A stretch of DNA of 64,000 bases from Semisulcospira habei. Its lineage: Eukaryota; Mollusca; Gastropoda; Semisulcospiridae. Below are positions 1 to 11,150 of the stretch, in pieces. The stretch's first letter is position 1; each line of letters opens with the position of its first letter. The notes below the pieces were generated by a model, which saw only the letters and a list, made by a program, of their open reading frames with translations, ran no database searches and was not told the origin of the DNA. The stretch lies in the NCBI GenBank assembly GCA_036245525.1, contig BTPG01000005.1, positions 122,726,578-122,790,577 of the forward strand. The letters run 5' to 3'. A program made the translations under genes and the position numbers.

Positions 1-83
1 GGTTTTTGACATATCTGTTTTATTCTCTTCACTACCACTAGACGCAAATATTGCTTTGAAATCTTTCCTAATTCAGTTCCAAT

Positions 84-168
84 GAACCCCATACGTCATA
101 TGTTAGAGCCAAATCGTCATGAGCCCCCGCGATCGCGCGAGGCTCATGAGGATGTATGTGTCTTGCAG
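84..168. repeat. Degraded family C hairpin
   Basis: Inverted arms around a GC-rich centre at 117-150 (TCATGAGCC...GGCTCATGA), followed by GGATGTATGTGTCTTGCAG, which matches the right arm of family C (GGATCTATGCCTCTTGC). The flanks are too diverged to see TTAA ends. Confidence 0.7.
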
Positions 169-1269
169 ATGGATCCTATTGAGAGTTACTCGGCTGTGAC
201 GGGATTAAGTGCAAATATCATGAAACAAAAGTTGGAAAAAAATCGGGCCTGTGGTTTCAGAGATATTGCCTGCACAAAGGCTCACACAAATATGGCCTCT
301 GCGACCTTCACCTTACAAGTCTTGAATTTATTCTGTTAAAAACATCACATATGAGGGTAAGGCATCTTTCCGAAAAATTCAGAGCAAATCTATACAGCGG
401 TTTCAGAGGTATTCTCTACTCAATAATCTGCAATAAAGATATGGCAACTTTAACCTTGACCTTGAGGTTGAGGCACAGTTAAGATTGATGGCAATTCATG
501 ATATGGTAAAATACTATAATATAAAATTTGGATTGAATACGTCCAATGGTTATTGCAATATTGCCTAGCACACAATTCTGCACAAAACAAATATGGCCGT
601 TGTGACCTTGGCCTTTACGGCAGTGAATAGATTCTGGTATGCAACACTCTGTGTCGTCACAAAATATCACAATTTGCCATTCGGATCACATCGTTTCGGT
701 ATTTACAGTAACATTGCCTGGAAAATGGCATACATAATAAATGTAGCCGTTGTGACCTTGACCTTGACCAAAGTGACATGATCCTGGTATGGGATACTCT
801 GTATTGAGAAAAAGTGTCAACATCTGAAATTTACTGGCCGGATGGTTTCCGATATATACGCAAGACAAACACTGCTCCTTATATGAATCACTGTTCTAAT
901 TATGAAACATGATTAGGTGCTCTTTGTGTTTCATAATAGGAACATGACACCTCTCCAAAAAAATGCGTGCCTCCAAAACAACAAAAAGAGAACCAAAACG
1001 ATTGCCGCTGGTTATCTGATGTCCGAAGATTGCTCTTCATGATAAGAGTGGCTTTTTTTTTTTTAAATCACAAAACTGAATGCTGATGTAGGTGTTTTAA
1101 AATGGCAAAAAATTAGACGCAGAAGGGTCAAAAATCACATTTTCTCGGCGTGTTTTCGTTTTCATCAGGCCTGACATTCTTGTATCGGAAATAAGGCCCA
1201 CTGAAGTAGCTCTATATTACTGCACAGGCGGAATTTGGAAAAGTTATTCCGTTTCGCCGGGAGCAAGGT
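169..1269. repeat. Degenerate repeats with GACCTTGACC motifs, then unique DNA
   Basis: From about 240 to 870 four diverged units carry the same order of words: AATATGGCC, then TGTGACCTTGRCCTT, then GATTCTGGTATGCAACACTCTGT. Copies lie near 290, 440, 590 and 735. No coding potential is visible. From 870 to 1269 I see only one copy of a 13-base word (GTTTCATAATAGG at 928-940), which is amplified just downstream. Confidence 0.55.
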
Positions 1270-1367
1270 GTTTCATAATAGGCACTGTTTCATAATAGGC
1301 ACTGTTTCATAATAGGCACTGTTTCATAATAGGCACTGTTTCATAATAGGCACTGTTTCATAATAGG
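1270..1367. repeat. 17-bp tandem repeat, 5.8 copies
   Basis: Five exact units of GTTTCATAATAGGCACT start at 1270, 1287, 1304, 1321 and 1338. A final partial unit ends at 1367. The copies are identical, so the expansion is recent. Confidence 0.95.
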
Positions 1368-1430
1368 GGCTCCTCCCCTACAGCAAAACTGACACATTTT
1401 TCGAGTTTCTTAAAAAAAATAAATCTATCG

Positions 1431-1495
1431 GCAACTGTTTGATCCATAGTCACCGAACGCGACACGCGCTCGGTGACTATGGATCAAACAGTTGC
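1431..1495. repeat. Perfect palindrome with 26-bp arms
   Basis: Arms at 1431-1456 and 1470-1495 are exact reverse complements (GCAACTGTTTGATCCATAGT... outward) around a 13-base GC-rich loop. The core is unlike the other hairpin families and no flanking TTAA is seen. Confidence 0.9.
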
Positions 1496-1673
1496 AGATA
1501 CCAAATCGTATTAGGTCAACTGTCACTGAATGATAGTCGCTCTATGATTGGTATGAAAAAGTGGTTCTTTGCGCAGATATCTGCGAAAAACGTCGTGCGT
1601 TCCGATGTCAAACGACCAATATACCAGTGCGATTTTGCACTTACACTAATCAGATCAGTGATCAGCGCAGTGC

Positions 1674-1754
1674 TTAACTCATTCGAGACGTGCCGCCTAC
1701 GGATACGAGGCGAATCGCCGCGTATCCGTAGGCAGCACGTCTCGAATGAGTTAA
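1674..1754. mobile_element. Family E hairpin element, TTAA-bounded
   Basis: Starts TTAACTCATTCGAGACGTGC and ends with its near-exact complement, GCACGTCTCGAATGAGTTAA. The arms are over 35 bp with a short centre. It has no coding capacity. The termini match those of families A, B and C, which suggests a non-autonomous DNA element using a TTAA target (inference). Confidence 0.85.
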
Positions 1755-1811
1755 TAGACGTTTGTTCGGAAACCAGAAGTAGGTCAAACTTGAGTTTTGA
1801 TGAAAACAGCG

Positions 1812-1864
1812 AATTAAAAGCCCGAACAAACATGCGAAATCGCATGGTGGTTCGGACTTTTAAT
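1812..1864. repeat. Palindrome, TTAAAAGYCCGAAC core
   Basis: TTAAAAGCCCGAAC at the left pairs with GTTCGGACTTTTAA at the right. An inner ATGCGAAATCGCAT forms the tip. The core resembles the palindrome at 14433-14536. Confidence 0.75.
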
Positions 1865-2110
1865 CTTCTGTTTTCAGTCGTCCAGACACGTCCAGTTTTG
1901 ATCTACTTTTGTTTTGTTTTATTGGTTGATTTTGATTTTTTTTCTTAATTTGAAGCAAAAATAAGCATCAAGTTAACCCCCACCCTCTCCAATGTGAGAG
2001 CTCATGGCGACCTGTAAGTTATGCATTTGGATTTTCTTCTCCGCGCTGCAGCAATGAAAAGGTTAAAGCGTTGTAATCTCTATGGCGGGGCTTGGATTGC
2101 TAAATTTGCA

Positions 2111-2154
2111 GGAATCGTCGCGACAAAAAGCGCTACCGACACCCAAAGGGTTAA
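2111..2154. repeat. Right half of a family D element
   Basis: GGAATCGTCGCGACAAAAAG then CGCTACCGACACCCAAAGGG and GTTAA match the right arm and terminus of intact D copies such as 23077-23156. The left arm is missing. Confidence 0.75.
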
Positions 2155-2524
2155 CTTCAAAACCGCGGTCCAACAGCAACAGCGCGATAGTCACGAAATC
2201 CATTTACCCTTCTGATCAGAACTCGCCGCCAACCGGCCCGGCGCTGCCGTCAAACGGCGATGTCGCTAACGCGTCGTACTTTGCGCGCCCAGAGGCGCCA
2301 CCCACGCCAGACCATCATGCCAAATATTGATACTCGCGTGTGAACCAACAAACCCGCAATGCCGGGCATGTGGACATTAATTCCGATCATTTCCACACCT
2401 CACTGTCAAGGTTCCAGCTTTTGTCCACCCACCGACTTCAAAGTCGGGTTGATGTGACACCGAATTAGAGGTAACGTTGAAATGACGTCACACGTACCTG
2501 ACCCGTGTTTGAGTTTTCTGTGTC
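2155..2524. other. No feature recognised
   Basis: About 370 bp of mixed sequence. I see no gene, repeat match or strong inverted repeat here. Confidence 0.5.
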
Positions 2525-2786
2525 TTAATCCATTTAGCCCCCGACGGCCTACACTGGGAAGGCGATGGATTGACCATGATAATTAAAGGGTAGTGCGAGA
2601 TTTGCTTGGCGCTTGAAGGCGCCAAGCAAATCTGGCACTACCCTTGAATTATCATGGTAGGCGCCAAGCAAATTTGGCACTACCCTTGAATTATCATGGT
2701 CAATTCGTCTCTTTCAACTGGTGCGTAGTTGTTAGGTGACACCTGAAAAAATGTCGGAAATGCGGCCGTGGGTTTAAATGGGCTAA
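2525..2786. mobile_element. Family A hairpin element with duplicated right arm
   Basis: Begins TTAATCCATTTAGCCCC and ends near GGCTAA. The left arm starts at 2572 and the right arm occupies 2619-2658. A second copy of the right arm follows directly at 2659-2702. The arms read GATTTGC...GCAAATC instead of the usual GATTAGC...GCTAATC, so both arms carry the change. Confidence 0.85.
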
Positions 2787-2900
2787 AGTAACCATGTGTC
2801 CCCGGGAGCAGCGACAACATTACATAAAACTGTTTGACGAGTAGTAGTAGTATAGAGTAGTATCACTGCGTAGCGTTCACCTTTCCTGGGCAGCTTTGGG

Positions 2901-3035
2901 TTAACCCATTTAACCCCACGGCCCCTTTTCCTAACTTTTACCTAGCGACTAAGCTCGTCTGGCTTTTCCCTTGAATTATCATGGTCATTCCATCATCTCC
3001 TGCTGTTGCCGGGGCGCTGGGGCTAAATGGGTTAA
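2901..3035. mobile_element. Internally deleted family A element
   Basis: The TTAACCCATTTAACCCC terminus at 2901 and GGGGCTAAATGGGTTAA at the end (3035) are intact. Only the right arm (CCCTTGAATTATCATGGTC) remains, so the hairpin is lost. Confidence 0.75.
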
Positions 3036-3742
3036 GTAAGTGACTGTATCTGTGTTTGTCTGGTCTGGTGACAAAGCGTTAGAGAAACTCGACTCTAAAC
3101 CGCACTGACAAGTTGGGGGGGGGGAAGGGGGGGGCGGAGGGGGGGGGGGCGGGGATTGATCATGGGAAATGGGATTGAGCAGGGGGAATGGGGGTGGAGC
3201 GCTGAGCAGCGTGAAAAATACATCTTACAGGTCACGTTATATATTTAAATTTGGCAGTTGAGGCAGTGCAAGGACCTGTGTTTTTAAAAATAATTTTTGC
3301 CTTGTTTGAAAATTTGTAGTAGGGCTGGATGTTGGAATTTGCGGGAAATTTCTGGTTAGCTGAGAGGAGACATGTTTGGTGCTTTGATTCATACCACCCT
3401 GAGCTTATACAGTGGACAATTGTGGGCCTATGTTGAGTTGCCATTGACGTAGTGATTTGAGGGGCACGCTGATTTCAGCTGTGCTTGGGTGTGGGGTTGT
3501 AAGGAATCGGGTTCATAGCCAAGAAATGAGACTGTCAATGTGCTGGTTTTTTTTTGTTGTTGTTATTTTGTGCATGACAAATGTGCAGCTGGTGGGCGCT
3601 AGTGTATTTTAGGGGATTGAAATATTAGGGGATGCCCGGGACTGACTATGGCTAAGAGACTGGACAGTACGGAAACGGCACTGTGTTCCGTGGCCTGAGT
3701 GAGTGCTGCTCTGTACTTTGGGACCTTAAAGCCATAGGCCTG
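3036..3742. other. Unannotated stretch with a G-rich tract at 3112-3164
   Basis: The tract holds runs of 10, 8, 12 and 4 or more guanines, able in principle to form a quadruplex. The rest shows no gene or recognisable repeat. Confidence 0.6.
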
Positions 3743-3803
3743 ATGGCGCCAGGCTAATCTGGCACTACCCTTGAATTATCGTAGTCGACTCATCTCCTGC
3801 CGT
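3743..3803. repeat. Right half of a family A element
   Basis: GGCGCCAGGCTAATCTGGCA, then CTACCCTTGAATTATCG and the flank CTCATCTCCTGC match the right side of intact A copies (17967-18178). The left half is absent. Confidence 0.75.
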
Positions 3804-3996
3804 CGTTCGCCGAGGCTACATAGGTGAAAACGCGTGAACGTGCAATAAGGAGATAATATTGACTGTCCTTAGGCAAGGGAAGCTAACGATTGCGTACCGA
3901 TAAGACATCATCTTGTTACTTCCCTTTAATAGTCATGGTTTGCAGGCTTTTAGTTTGTTCGGCTTTGTTTGCTTGATTGATCTTTATTCAGTGATT

Positions 3997-4210
3997 TTAA
4001 CACATTTTGCCCCAAGCACGAAATCGCCAAATGTTGAAGTTGCCCTTTGGGAGACTGTATTACAATTCTAGAGACAGATCGAGTATGATAGTTCAAGGGT
4101 GGTGCCAGAATAGCTTGGCGCCTATGGGCGCCAAGCTATTCTGGCACCACCCTTGAACTACCATCCTCGATCCACGTCTTGCTGTGGTGTGTCGGGGCTG
4201 AGTGAGTTAA
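3997..4210. mobile_element. Family B hairpin element, full length
   Basis: TTAACACATTTTGCCCC at the left and GGGGCTGAGTGAGTTAA at the right. The hairpin arms meet at GGCGCCTATGGGCGCC. Arms read GGTGGTGCC/GGCACCACC where other copies have GGTGATGCC/GGCATCACC, a matched change. Confidence 0.9.
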
Positions 4211-4381
4211 TGGTGCCATTATTGTGTGCGGGGGTAATGAAGTACTGTACATTGAAAGAAAGAAATGCATTTTTCCCCCACTACATGAACCCTTAACCAC
4301 TTCACTCCATTTAACACCCTTGAACGTGCATCGCCCGGTAAAGTTTACCCTTCAGGACCATTGGCTGCATGCACAAGGGGC

Positions 4382-4526
4382 TTAACCCATTTATCCCCAA
4401 AGTCCTACAGTAGGAGATGGATCGACCATAACGAGTCAATGACGATCCATCCCCTGCAACTGGTGCAAAGTCACAAGGGGCACCTCAAAAAGTTTTGAAA
4501 AGCGGCCGTGGGTTTAAATGGGTTAA
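4382..4526. mobile_element. Family A element that has lost its hairpin core
   Basis: TTAACCCATTTATCCCC to TTTAAATGGGTTAA. The outer parts (GGAGATGGATCGACCATAAC, GATCCATCCCCTGCAACTGG) are intact, while the long AGCTTGGCGCC palindrome between them has been deleted. Confidence 0.8.
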
Positions 4527-4683
4527 GCGCTATATCGTATTATGCATCACAGCATGACACTAGTCACTTTGCGCAATCGCATGCTATATGTATGTCAGTG
4601 TCTCATAGTTGTTTTAGTTTTTCCCGTCTGCGTTTTAGTCCCCCATCCCTTTCTACCGCCCCAAACCCCTCCAGCCCAACCGC

Positions 4684-5200
<517 letters not shown>

Positions 5201-5204
5201 TGAC

Positions 5205-5447
5205 TAGGTCTGTGATTGGTTGATTCACGTGACTTCAATGATTGGCCAGAATGCCAGAGGTGTTTCCCATTGGCGTGCTATTTTTACCAATAAACAACAC
5301 ACGTCACCTTCCCTCGAGTTGTGCGAGAAGTAAGGATCTTTACAGGCAACGTTTGAACAGACATAAACCGTTATAAACCGTCATACACGATTTTTCACAA
5401 AAACCGGCAAGCAGGCAAAGCAGAACGGCTAAAAATTGTCTATCATG
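5205..5447 (+). promoter_or_regulatory. Promoter-like cluster: four CCAAT boxes, CACGTG E-box, CHR-like TTTGAA
   Basis: ATTGG (reverse CCAAT) occurs at 5215, 5241 and 5269 with 26-28 bp spacing, and a forward CCAAT lies at 5287-5291. CACGTG is at 5226-5231 and TTTGAA at 5352-5357. An ATG at 5445 opens a 24-codon frame. CCAAT boxes at such spacing with a downstream CHR are known from NF-Y-driven cell-cycle promoters. No downstream gene is clearly attached, so this is a candidate only. Confidence 0.3.
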
Positions 5448-5560
5448 GCTTTAGAAACTGCTCGGGATCAACCCAGGTCAAAGTTTACCCAATTACAAAC
5501 TGTTTATTTTTTCATGTGATAATGTCATTGTTATTGCGATTATATTTCACACGCTCACTA

Positions 5561-5774
5561 TAACTCATTCAGCCCCGACACAATACAAGAAAGACATGGA
5601 TCGAGAATGATAGTTCAAGAGTTGTGCCAGAATAGCTTGGCGCCCATAGGCGCCAAGCTATTCTGGCACCACCCTTGAACTATCATGCTCGATCTGTCTC
5701 TAGAATTGTAATATAGTCCTTTAGAGGGCAACTTCAAAATTTGGGGATTTTGGTCGTGGGGTTGAATGTGTTAA
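5561..5774. mobile_element. Family B hairpin element, full length
   Basis: Starts TAACTCATTCAGCCCCGACA and ends GGGGTTGAATGTGTTAA. The hairpin arms at about 5610-5690 meet at GGCGCCCATAGGCGCC. Outer flanks share words with the copy at 3997-4210 (TAGAATTGTAATATAGTC against its complement), but in opposite orientation. Confidence 0.9.
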
Positions 5775-6819
5775 ATAACTTCATAGAAAAGTCATATATA
5801 TATATATATATTTTTTAATGAAGCGCATTGACTTTCGGGCTCATATGAAATTAGGTCAACTTCCACCTACGTCATTTGTCCTTGAGTAAGCTGACAAATG
5901 ACAGGACTATTTCGAAGCGAACAAAGTAAGCCAGAATGGGGTATGCCCTAAAATCGTCATGCGTCATTTGCATTTCTTCAGAGCTAGTGATTGGGGACTG
6001 ATTTTTGTGTTAATCCTCGTGAAAAAAAGAGTTGGTCATGAAACGCGAAAGCCGATATAAATCCCCGTGATCCATGGAAACGTCCTGGTACTGACTAACT
6101 GGCATTTCATTTCTCAGTAGCCCTATGGCTGTACCGCTACCGACATCCACAGGGTATGTAGACAGGACTACGCCTGTGCAAGTAGCGGAGATAAGACTAC
6201 GTACGACCCAATTGGCTGCAATTTATACTTGCATCAGACAAAATTTAAGTCAATATTGTTCATGTTTAGCATCCCCTAGCTGCAAATAACTTGGCGCATC
6301 TGTAATTAGTTGCAGAGGTAAAAAATGTGGCCGCAAACTGTCATAATTTGATGAAATCGCCGAGATTTAAGTGTCTGATTTGTCAGGCCAGATTCTGCTG
6401 CTTAGCTGCGTCTAAACTACACTAAATACACGTGTCAACATTCTTGTGGGTTGTACAAATGACAACAAGTGGTTAGGTTAGAGAATTTTAGTGTCCTTCG
6501 AACTGAAAAAGCTTATTTGATGTTGGGACTACACTGTAAAAAAGACGATCTCGGTTGTTCAGAAATGGCCTATGGTGTGAAAGATTTGGGAGTACACTGT
6601 GCACACGACAGAAACAGGAAACATATCTTGTTTGAATTACTTGCAGTGCAACTAGTAGGTATGACATCTCCAAATGCCCAAACAAAAATTAACATTTGAA
6701 GTAAAGCAAATATGATATTTAGGCGAATAATGCGTATTATGAAAAATAAAATATATTTGCAAAACAACAAACTCGGTAAAAACATAAAGATGTGACCAGC
6801 TGTTCTTTTTTAAGTCAGT
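5775..6819. other. Unannotated, AT-rich
   Basis: A short (AT)n is near 5799-5811. A D-like trace (GTACCGCTACCGACATCCAC) is near 6131. No convincing gene; the open frames near 6470-6790 on both strands match no family that I know. Confidence 0.45.
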
Positions 6820-7003
6820 TCTATTTATAGAAGGGACTTTTTAGGATGGGTTGCGGTGGAACAAATTTTAATAGCATTTAATGGCGGGCAGGCCTAAGCC
6901 TCTGACAACTGAAGTAACAAGATAAAAATTACGTCATGTCTAGTTACGCTAACTTCGTTGCTGAACGTACATTTGGCGCGTATGTGCGTGCATATGTGTG
7001 TGT

Positions 7004-7044
<41 letters not shown>

Positions 7045-7332
7045 CGCGTGCGCGCATAGTATGTAGACACGAGAATCGCAGATCATTGCTGTACGCACAA
7101 GCTTGAAACTTGGCGAAATACTTTATTTAAGGGGTGGCTAAGAGAGCCTCCGAATATGTTTTAACTGTGGGATGTCTCATTGAAGACATAAAAGACCGTT
7201 TATAGAAAGTCGATTGACCCAGATTAGAGTCCGTATTTTTTGTCATATTTACTTGAAATTGTGCATATGGCTAGTTTGGAGAAAGACATTGAATGAATTC
7301 GTTAGCCAGCTTTGTACCTCTTCAACGTGTTC
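6820..7332. repeat. Dispersed repeat, copy 1 of about 490 bp
   Basis: Co-linear with 47048-47535 from TCTATTTATAGAAGGGACTT to TTCGTTAGCCAGCTTTGTA. A (GT)n of different length lies in the middle of each (about 6998-7050 here). The identity is high but broken by small indels. No coding frame is shared, so its class is unknown. Confidence 0.85.
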
Positions 7333-8440
7333 AACAATAATTAATTCATTTTAACAAGTTTGGATCCATTATATACTCAAATCAAACAGTCAGTTCTGGA
7401 AGAGGCTGTGTGGAACGAACAGTCAGCCCAGGAAGAGGCTGGGTGCCTTTCGGATGAGTGACGTGAAACATCAGTTTCGTCACAGTGTACACGGTGTCGT
7501 GAGACGAGCGATGCCATGACGACAAGCTTATAGTGACGTCATTTTGCTGCTCGTACTATTCTTCTTCAGAATTCCTGTCGCTAGTCCAGCCCCACAGAGC
7601 GTACTAATGGCGGGAAGCGCCGTTTGTTTTTCTTTGTTTGTGTGTGCCGTCGTGTGTGTTGATCAGAGGATGGTTTAGAGAGGAGGGAAATGGATCAGAA
7701 GGATAAGCTTAACAATATGAACAACTGTGAATGTTTCTAAAAGAAAAACGCATGTGAGCTCCAAACAATAAGATAGACTTTTGGATGAAATCCTCATCTT
7801 GTTCAATATGAGATATTTCAACATCAGGATCAGGTCAAAGACAAAATGTAGAGACCCGTGAAAGGGATGAGATCTCTCATATAGAAGGGACTTTGTGAGT
7901 TATGGTTCATTCCATCTTGTTTAATGGTGAACTGAAGTAAGACGATTCAAAGCCTCAAACCATGGTGGGAATATATTGTAATTGCCTCTGAATAAAAAGG
8001 TAAGATTTGTCCGTAACATGACTGACAGTTTCGTAACACAACTGACAGTCTCATAACACGACTGGCAGTCATCTTGTCAGTCGTGTTGCGATTTACATCC
8101 GGTTCAATACATCACAAAAAAGATACAAAATATCTTGTTGTTTCACAGCTTGCAAAATGTTCAGATTAATATATATTATCTTCTTTAGATGAAGCTTGCA
8201 ACGTGACCATTAGAAAACAAAGAATGAGCATACCCACAGCTCTTCCTGTCTTTGGTAACACGACTAACATCAGCTGTTAGTCGTATTACAGTAGTTACTT
8301 ACGTTTAAAAAAACAAGCAAGGTTTGTAATTCCAGCTGCATTTCTTCTTCTTTTTCGTCTTCTTTTTGTGGGAATATTCTGCTCGGATTAAAGTGGTCCA
8401 CCATGCACTTCTTGGCTCATGTGCGATAGCAAAAGTAAGT
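7333..8440. other. Unannotated stretch with short CACGACTGACAG repeats
   Basis: Between 8018 and 8088 a word of about 22 bp (AACAYGACTGACAGTYTCRT) recurs three times. The last copy forms a small hairpin, AACACGACT...AGTCGTGTT at 8055-8087. Otherwise nothing is recognised. Confidence 0.5.
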
Positions 8441-8900
8441 CAATGAAATGGGCCAGTGGTCGTCTGTCCGTCGTAAACTTTAACGATGGTATTTTCCTTT
8501 TAAGACACAGACCTCAAACTTGGCCCAGGCCAGACCTTTCTAAACGTACCAATTATAGTGACCTCTCGCAAAGGTCAGGGTCACAGGGGTCAGGGAATAC
8601 GTAATAAAATTGCAATATTTTGACAAAATACCTTTTTTTCCCCCCCTCAAATACTATTCACAACCCGAAGCCCAAACTTAGTGCAAAGACACCTGATGGT
8701 AAGACCTTTCTATGCATACTAATTTGGATGACCCATCGGAAAGGTCAAGGTAAAAGAGATCAAGAAATAGGTATGTCAATAGGTATGTGGATTCATATAA
8801 TGATGTTTCCAACAAATTTTGAATAAAGTGGTTTTCAGACTGACTTTTAGTCGTCTCAAATTTCGTGCAAATTTGAAAAACAGTCCTACAGTTCAAAGGG
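8441..8900. repeat. Diverged repeat pair with AAGGTCA direct motifs
   Basis: Two related blocks each contain an AAGGTCA cluster: CAAAGGTCAGGGTCACAGGG at about 8567 and GAAAGGTCAAGGTAAAAGAG at about 8738. Each is preceded by a shared AAGACCTTTCTA-like word. Such clusters are familiar from molluscan interspersed repeats (recollection, not tested). Confidence 0.45.
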
Positions 8901-9189
8901 GACCTAAATAGGAGTTAGTTACTGTAGGGGTTAGTCAATGAACATCCGTAAGTAACATAAGCCATTGCATGCAGCTGACATGACTTGGGTGTAACGTGTG
9001 TTGTGTTCATTGTTCCCACAAATGTTCGTGTTGATCAGCCTCATATAAAATAGTCAACATTCCAGCCGACTTATATTTTGTCAGATACAAGCATAAATTG
9101 CAGCCTAGTGGGTCTTTGGGGACGTAGTCCCGCCTTCCACACCGTAGTCCTGTCTACATACCCTGATCCAAAGGGCTTGTAACGCCATG

Positions 9190-9358
9190 CTCACAAACCA
9201 GATAGGTGAGGCTAGCGCTGGTAGAACAGTACACCTGCCAAGGGGAATTACTAAGCGGTGTACATACACACAGTTAGATCCCCTGCCCCCTCCCATAGCA
9301 GGGGATCTAACTGTGTGTATGTCCAGCGCTGAGTCAGTAATTCCCCTGGGTACATGTA
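9190..9358. mobile_element. Small foldback element with 13-bp flanking duplication
   Basis: The element folds on TTAGATCCCCTGC...GCAGGGGATCTAA (centre about 9292), and its left half is the same sequence as the left end of the composite foldback at 24818. It is flanked by the exact direct repeat TTGTAACGCCATG at 9177-9189 and 9359-9371. It has no coding capacity. Confidence 0.85.
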
Positions 9359-9371
9359 TTGTAACGCCATG

Positions 9372-9688
9372 GACAATCGCTCAAACATTGTCATTGCCAG
9401 GTGCCAGAAGTAGGTATCGGTGGCAACTGCGGTCGCATTATAACAGGGAAACAAACCTACCCGTGAGATGAACCTATGAAGAATTTAGACAGAAGAACAG
9501 GCATAGGAGATGCCGGAGGCAACCCTATTCGACAGCTATTGATGCGAGGCGGATTGAACAAGACCAACGCTATGCGACACTTCTACAGCTATTGATGCGG
9601 GGAACCTTGAATGAAGGGCAGTATTATAATTGGTCACATTACCTTACACTTACATACTCTCTGATCTCGTTCAAACGACAAGCATGCT
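9372..9688. other. No gene; a short direct repeat
   Basis: ACAGCTATTGATGCGRGG occurs twice (near 9532 and 9584). Nothing else is recognised. Confidence 0.5.
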
Positions 9689-10277
9689 GGTTACAAAGTA
9701 AAGTAGGTAAAAGCACTGTCAGGGGAGAGAAGTGTGCATGATCGACCAGTGATCATAGATCTACTGGGGCCAAAGCATCAAAAAAAAAAAAGAAAAAAAA
9801 AAAAAAGAGAGAGAGAGATAGGAAAGAGGGGGTGCGCTAAGAAAGTGACTGGAACCAATGCATATGGAAGCCCCCCCCCCCCCCCCCCCACCGAAGGGGG
9901 GCGTATCACATATCCCACTGTTCCATCCACTCAGTGCATGGAAATTGAAATTTAGGTCCCCCAAAGGGGTCCCGATATTTAGCCGGTGTGGACAGCTGTT
10001 TCGGTCTTGGCGACCTCTTCAGCACATCATCGGCAATACTGGAGGAGGCAGGAATTTCTGCCTACCTGCAATGACAGCCACATTTTACTGTGGTGTCTGC
10101 AGGGGCATACATTCCATGCCACCACCTAGAGTTAAATTTCCATGCACCCTAAAAGAGAACCGACCGAAAGGGAGGAAGGGGTTGCAGTCGATATTGTAGT
10201 AATAAATGAAAAGGAAAGGGGAGACTGCCAGTGCTAATATGTTAGGAAGGTTACAAAGTAAAGTAGGTAAAAGCACT
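9689..10277. repeat. Segment bounded by 29-bp direct repeats, with an internal inverted-repeat element
   Basis: A 29-base sequence beginning GGTTACAAAGTAAAGTAGGT is repeated exactly at 9689-9717 and 10249-10277. Inside are A-rich and C-rich runs. A 214-bp segment at 9934-10147 has inverted ends (GTGCATGGAAATTGAAATTT and GTTAAATTTCCATGCAC). Confidence 0.8.
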
Positions 10278-10465
10278 AACAAACATGCGGTCTCATGGTT
10301 TAGCTCGTACCAACTTTGATCCGCGTTGAAAAAAAAAAAAAAATGTAAGTAGACAGACAGGTACGTAGGTAGGTAGATAGGTAGATAGATAGAAAGACAG
10401 ACTGACAGACAGACATTACAGACGGATGAAAATAAAGTAAAATAAAATACAATACAATGACTTTA
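10278..10465. repeat. Short tetranucleotide-rich tract
   Basis: Mixed TAGA/TAGG/GACA tetranucleotides at about 10347-10420, then AAAATAAAGTAAAATAAAAT. The latter could be the tail of a retroelement on the minus strand. Confidence 0.5.
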
Positions 10466-10760
10466 TTCTTAAAGGCCGTAAAGGTCCCGGAGCAGTCTCA
10501 ACATTGCATAAAACTGTTTGACGAATACCTCCTACCTAGTGGCTACGGTTGTTATTTCGTTCATAATGCGTGATTTACCGCCGACCCGTATGCGCCGCTA
10601 AATTCGTATCACCAAGTGTCAGAGCCGCCATAAAAGCTATTTATAGTGCCAAACTGCAGGTCCTCGAGCAAAACATAAACTAGCTGGCGATCTGATGTAA
10701 GGGCCTTTGTGTGGCTATATCACAGTCAGCCGTGTTAATTAATCTTCCTGTGAGCCAACT
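10466..10760. repeat. Dispersed repeat, also at 63675-64000
   Basis: Co-linear with the right end of the window. Shared words include CCCGGAGCAGTCTCAACATT, ATAAAAGCTATTTATAG and TATATCACAGTCAG. A similar start (CGGGAGCAGCGACAACATTA) occurs near 2803. It could be a SINE or a LINE tail; no promoter boxes or coding frame were identified. Confidence 0.7.
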
Positions 10761-10826
10761 ATGTAGTCACCCCAGGCCGAAATCAATGTAACAGGTGTGT
10801 ACGGTCACCGCGGACGCTTAGTTAGT

Positions 10827-11068
10827 TTAATCCATTCAGCCCTGACGCACTACAGCAGAAGATGGGTCGATCATCATAATTCAATTAGTTATTTGGGTTT
10901 AACGCCGAGCAGGCGACTAAGGCCATCTCACTGCGGCATCATAATTCTAGGGTATTGCCAGATTAGCTTGGCGCCGACACCCTTGAATTATCATGGTCGA
11001 TCCATCTCCTGCAGCTGGTGCATAGTCATTAGATTCAGGAAATACGGCCGTCGGGCTGAATGAGTTAA
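10827..11068. mobile_element. Family A element with a second repeat inserted in its left arm
   Basis: TTAATCCATTCAGCCCTGAC to GGGCTGAATGAGTTAA. The left arm is broken at about 10884 by a 57-bp sequence beginning TTAGTTATTTGGGTTTAACG. The same word recurs at 36533 and, inverted, near 18253. The right arm is intact. Confidence 0.85.
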
Positions 11069-11069
11069 A

Positions 11070-11150
11070 GTACTCCATGAGAGACTGAAGCGGCCGTGCG
11101 GCAGCAGGTGTTCATGAGAATGATCTATGCCTGTTGCAGATGGAGGTACC
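11070..11150. repeat. Degraded family C hairpin
   Basis: TGTTCATGAGAATGATCTATGCCTGTTGCAG matches the right arm of family C with a small insertion. The left arm is weak. Confidence 0.5.

Noticed and set aside
1270..1367. CRISPR-like array
   Set aside because: 17-bp units follow one another without spacers; it is a simple tandem repeat in a eukaryotic genome.
1439..1948. 169-codon open frame and its 109-codon opposite
   Set aside because: Similar peptide strings on both strands come from the E and H palindromes, not from a gene.
9858..10199. 113-codon frame with poly-proline
   Set aside because: Read through a C-run and an inverted-repeat element; no domain.
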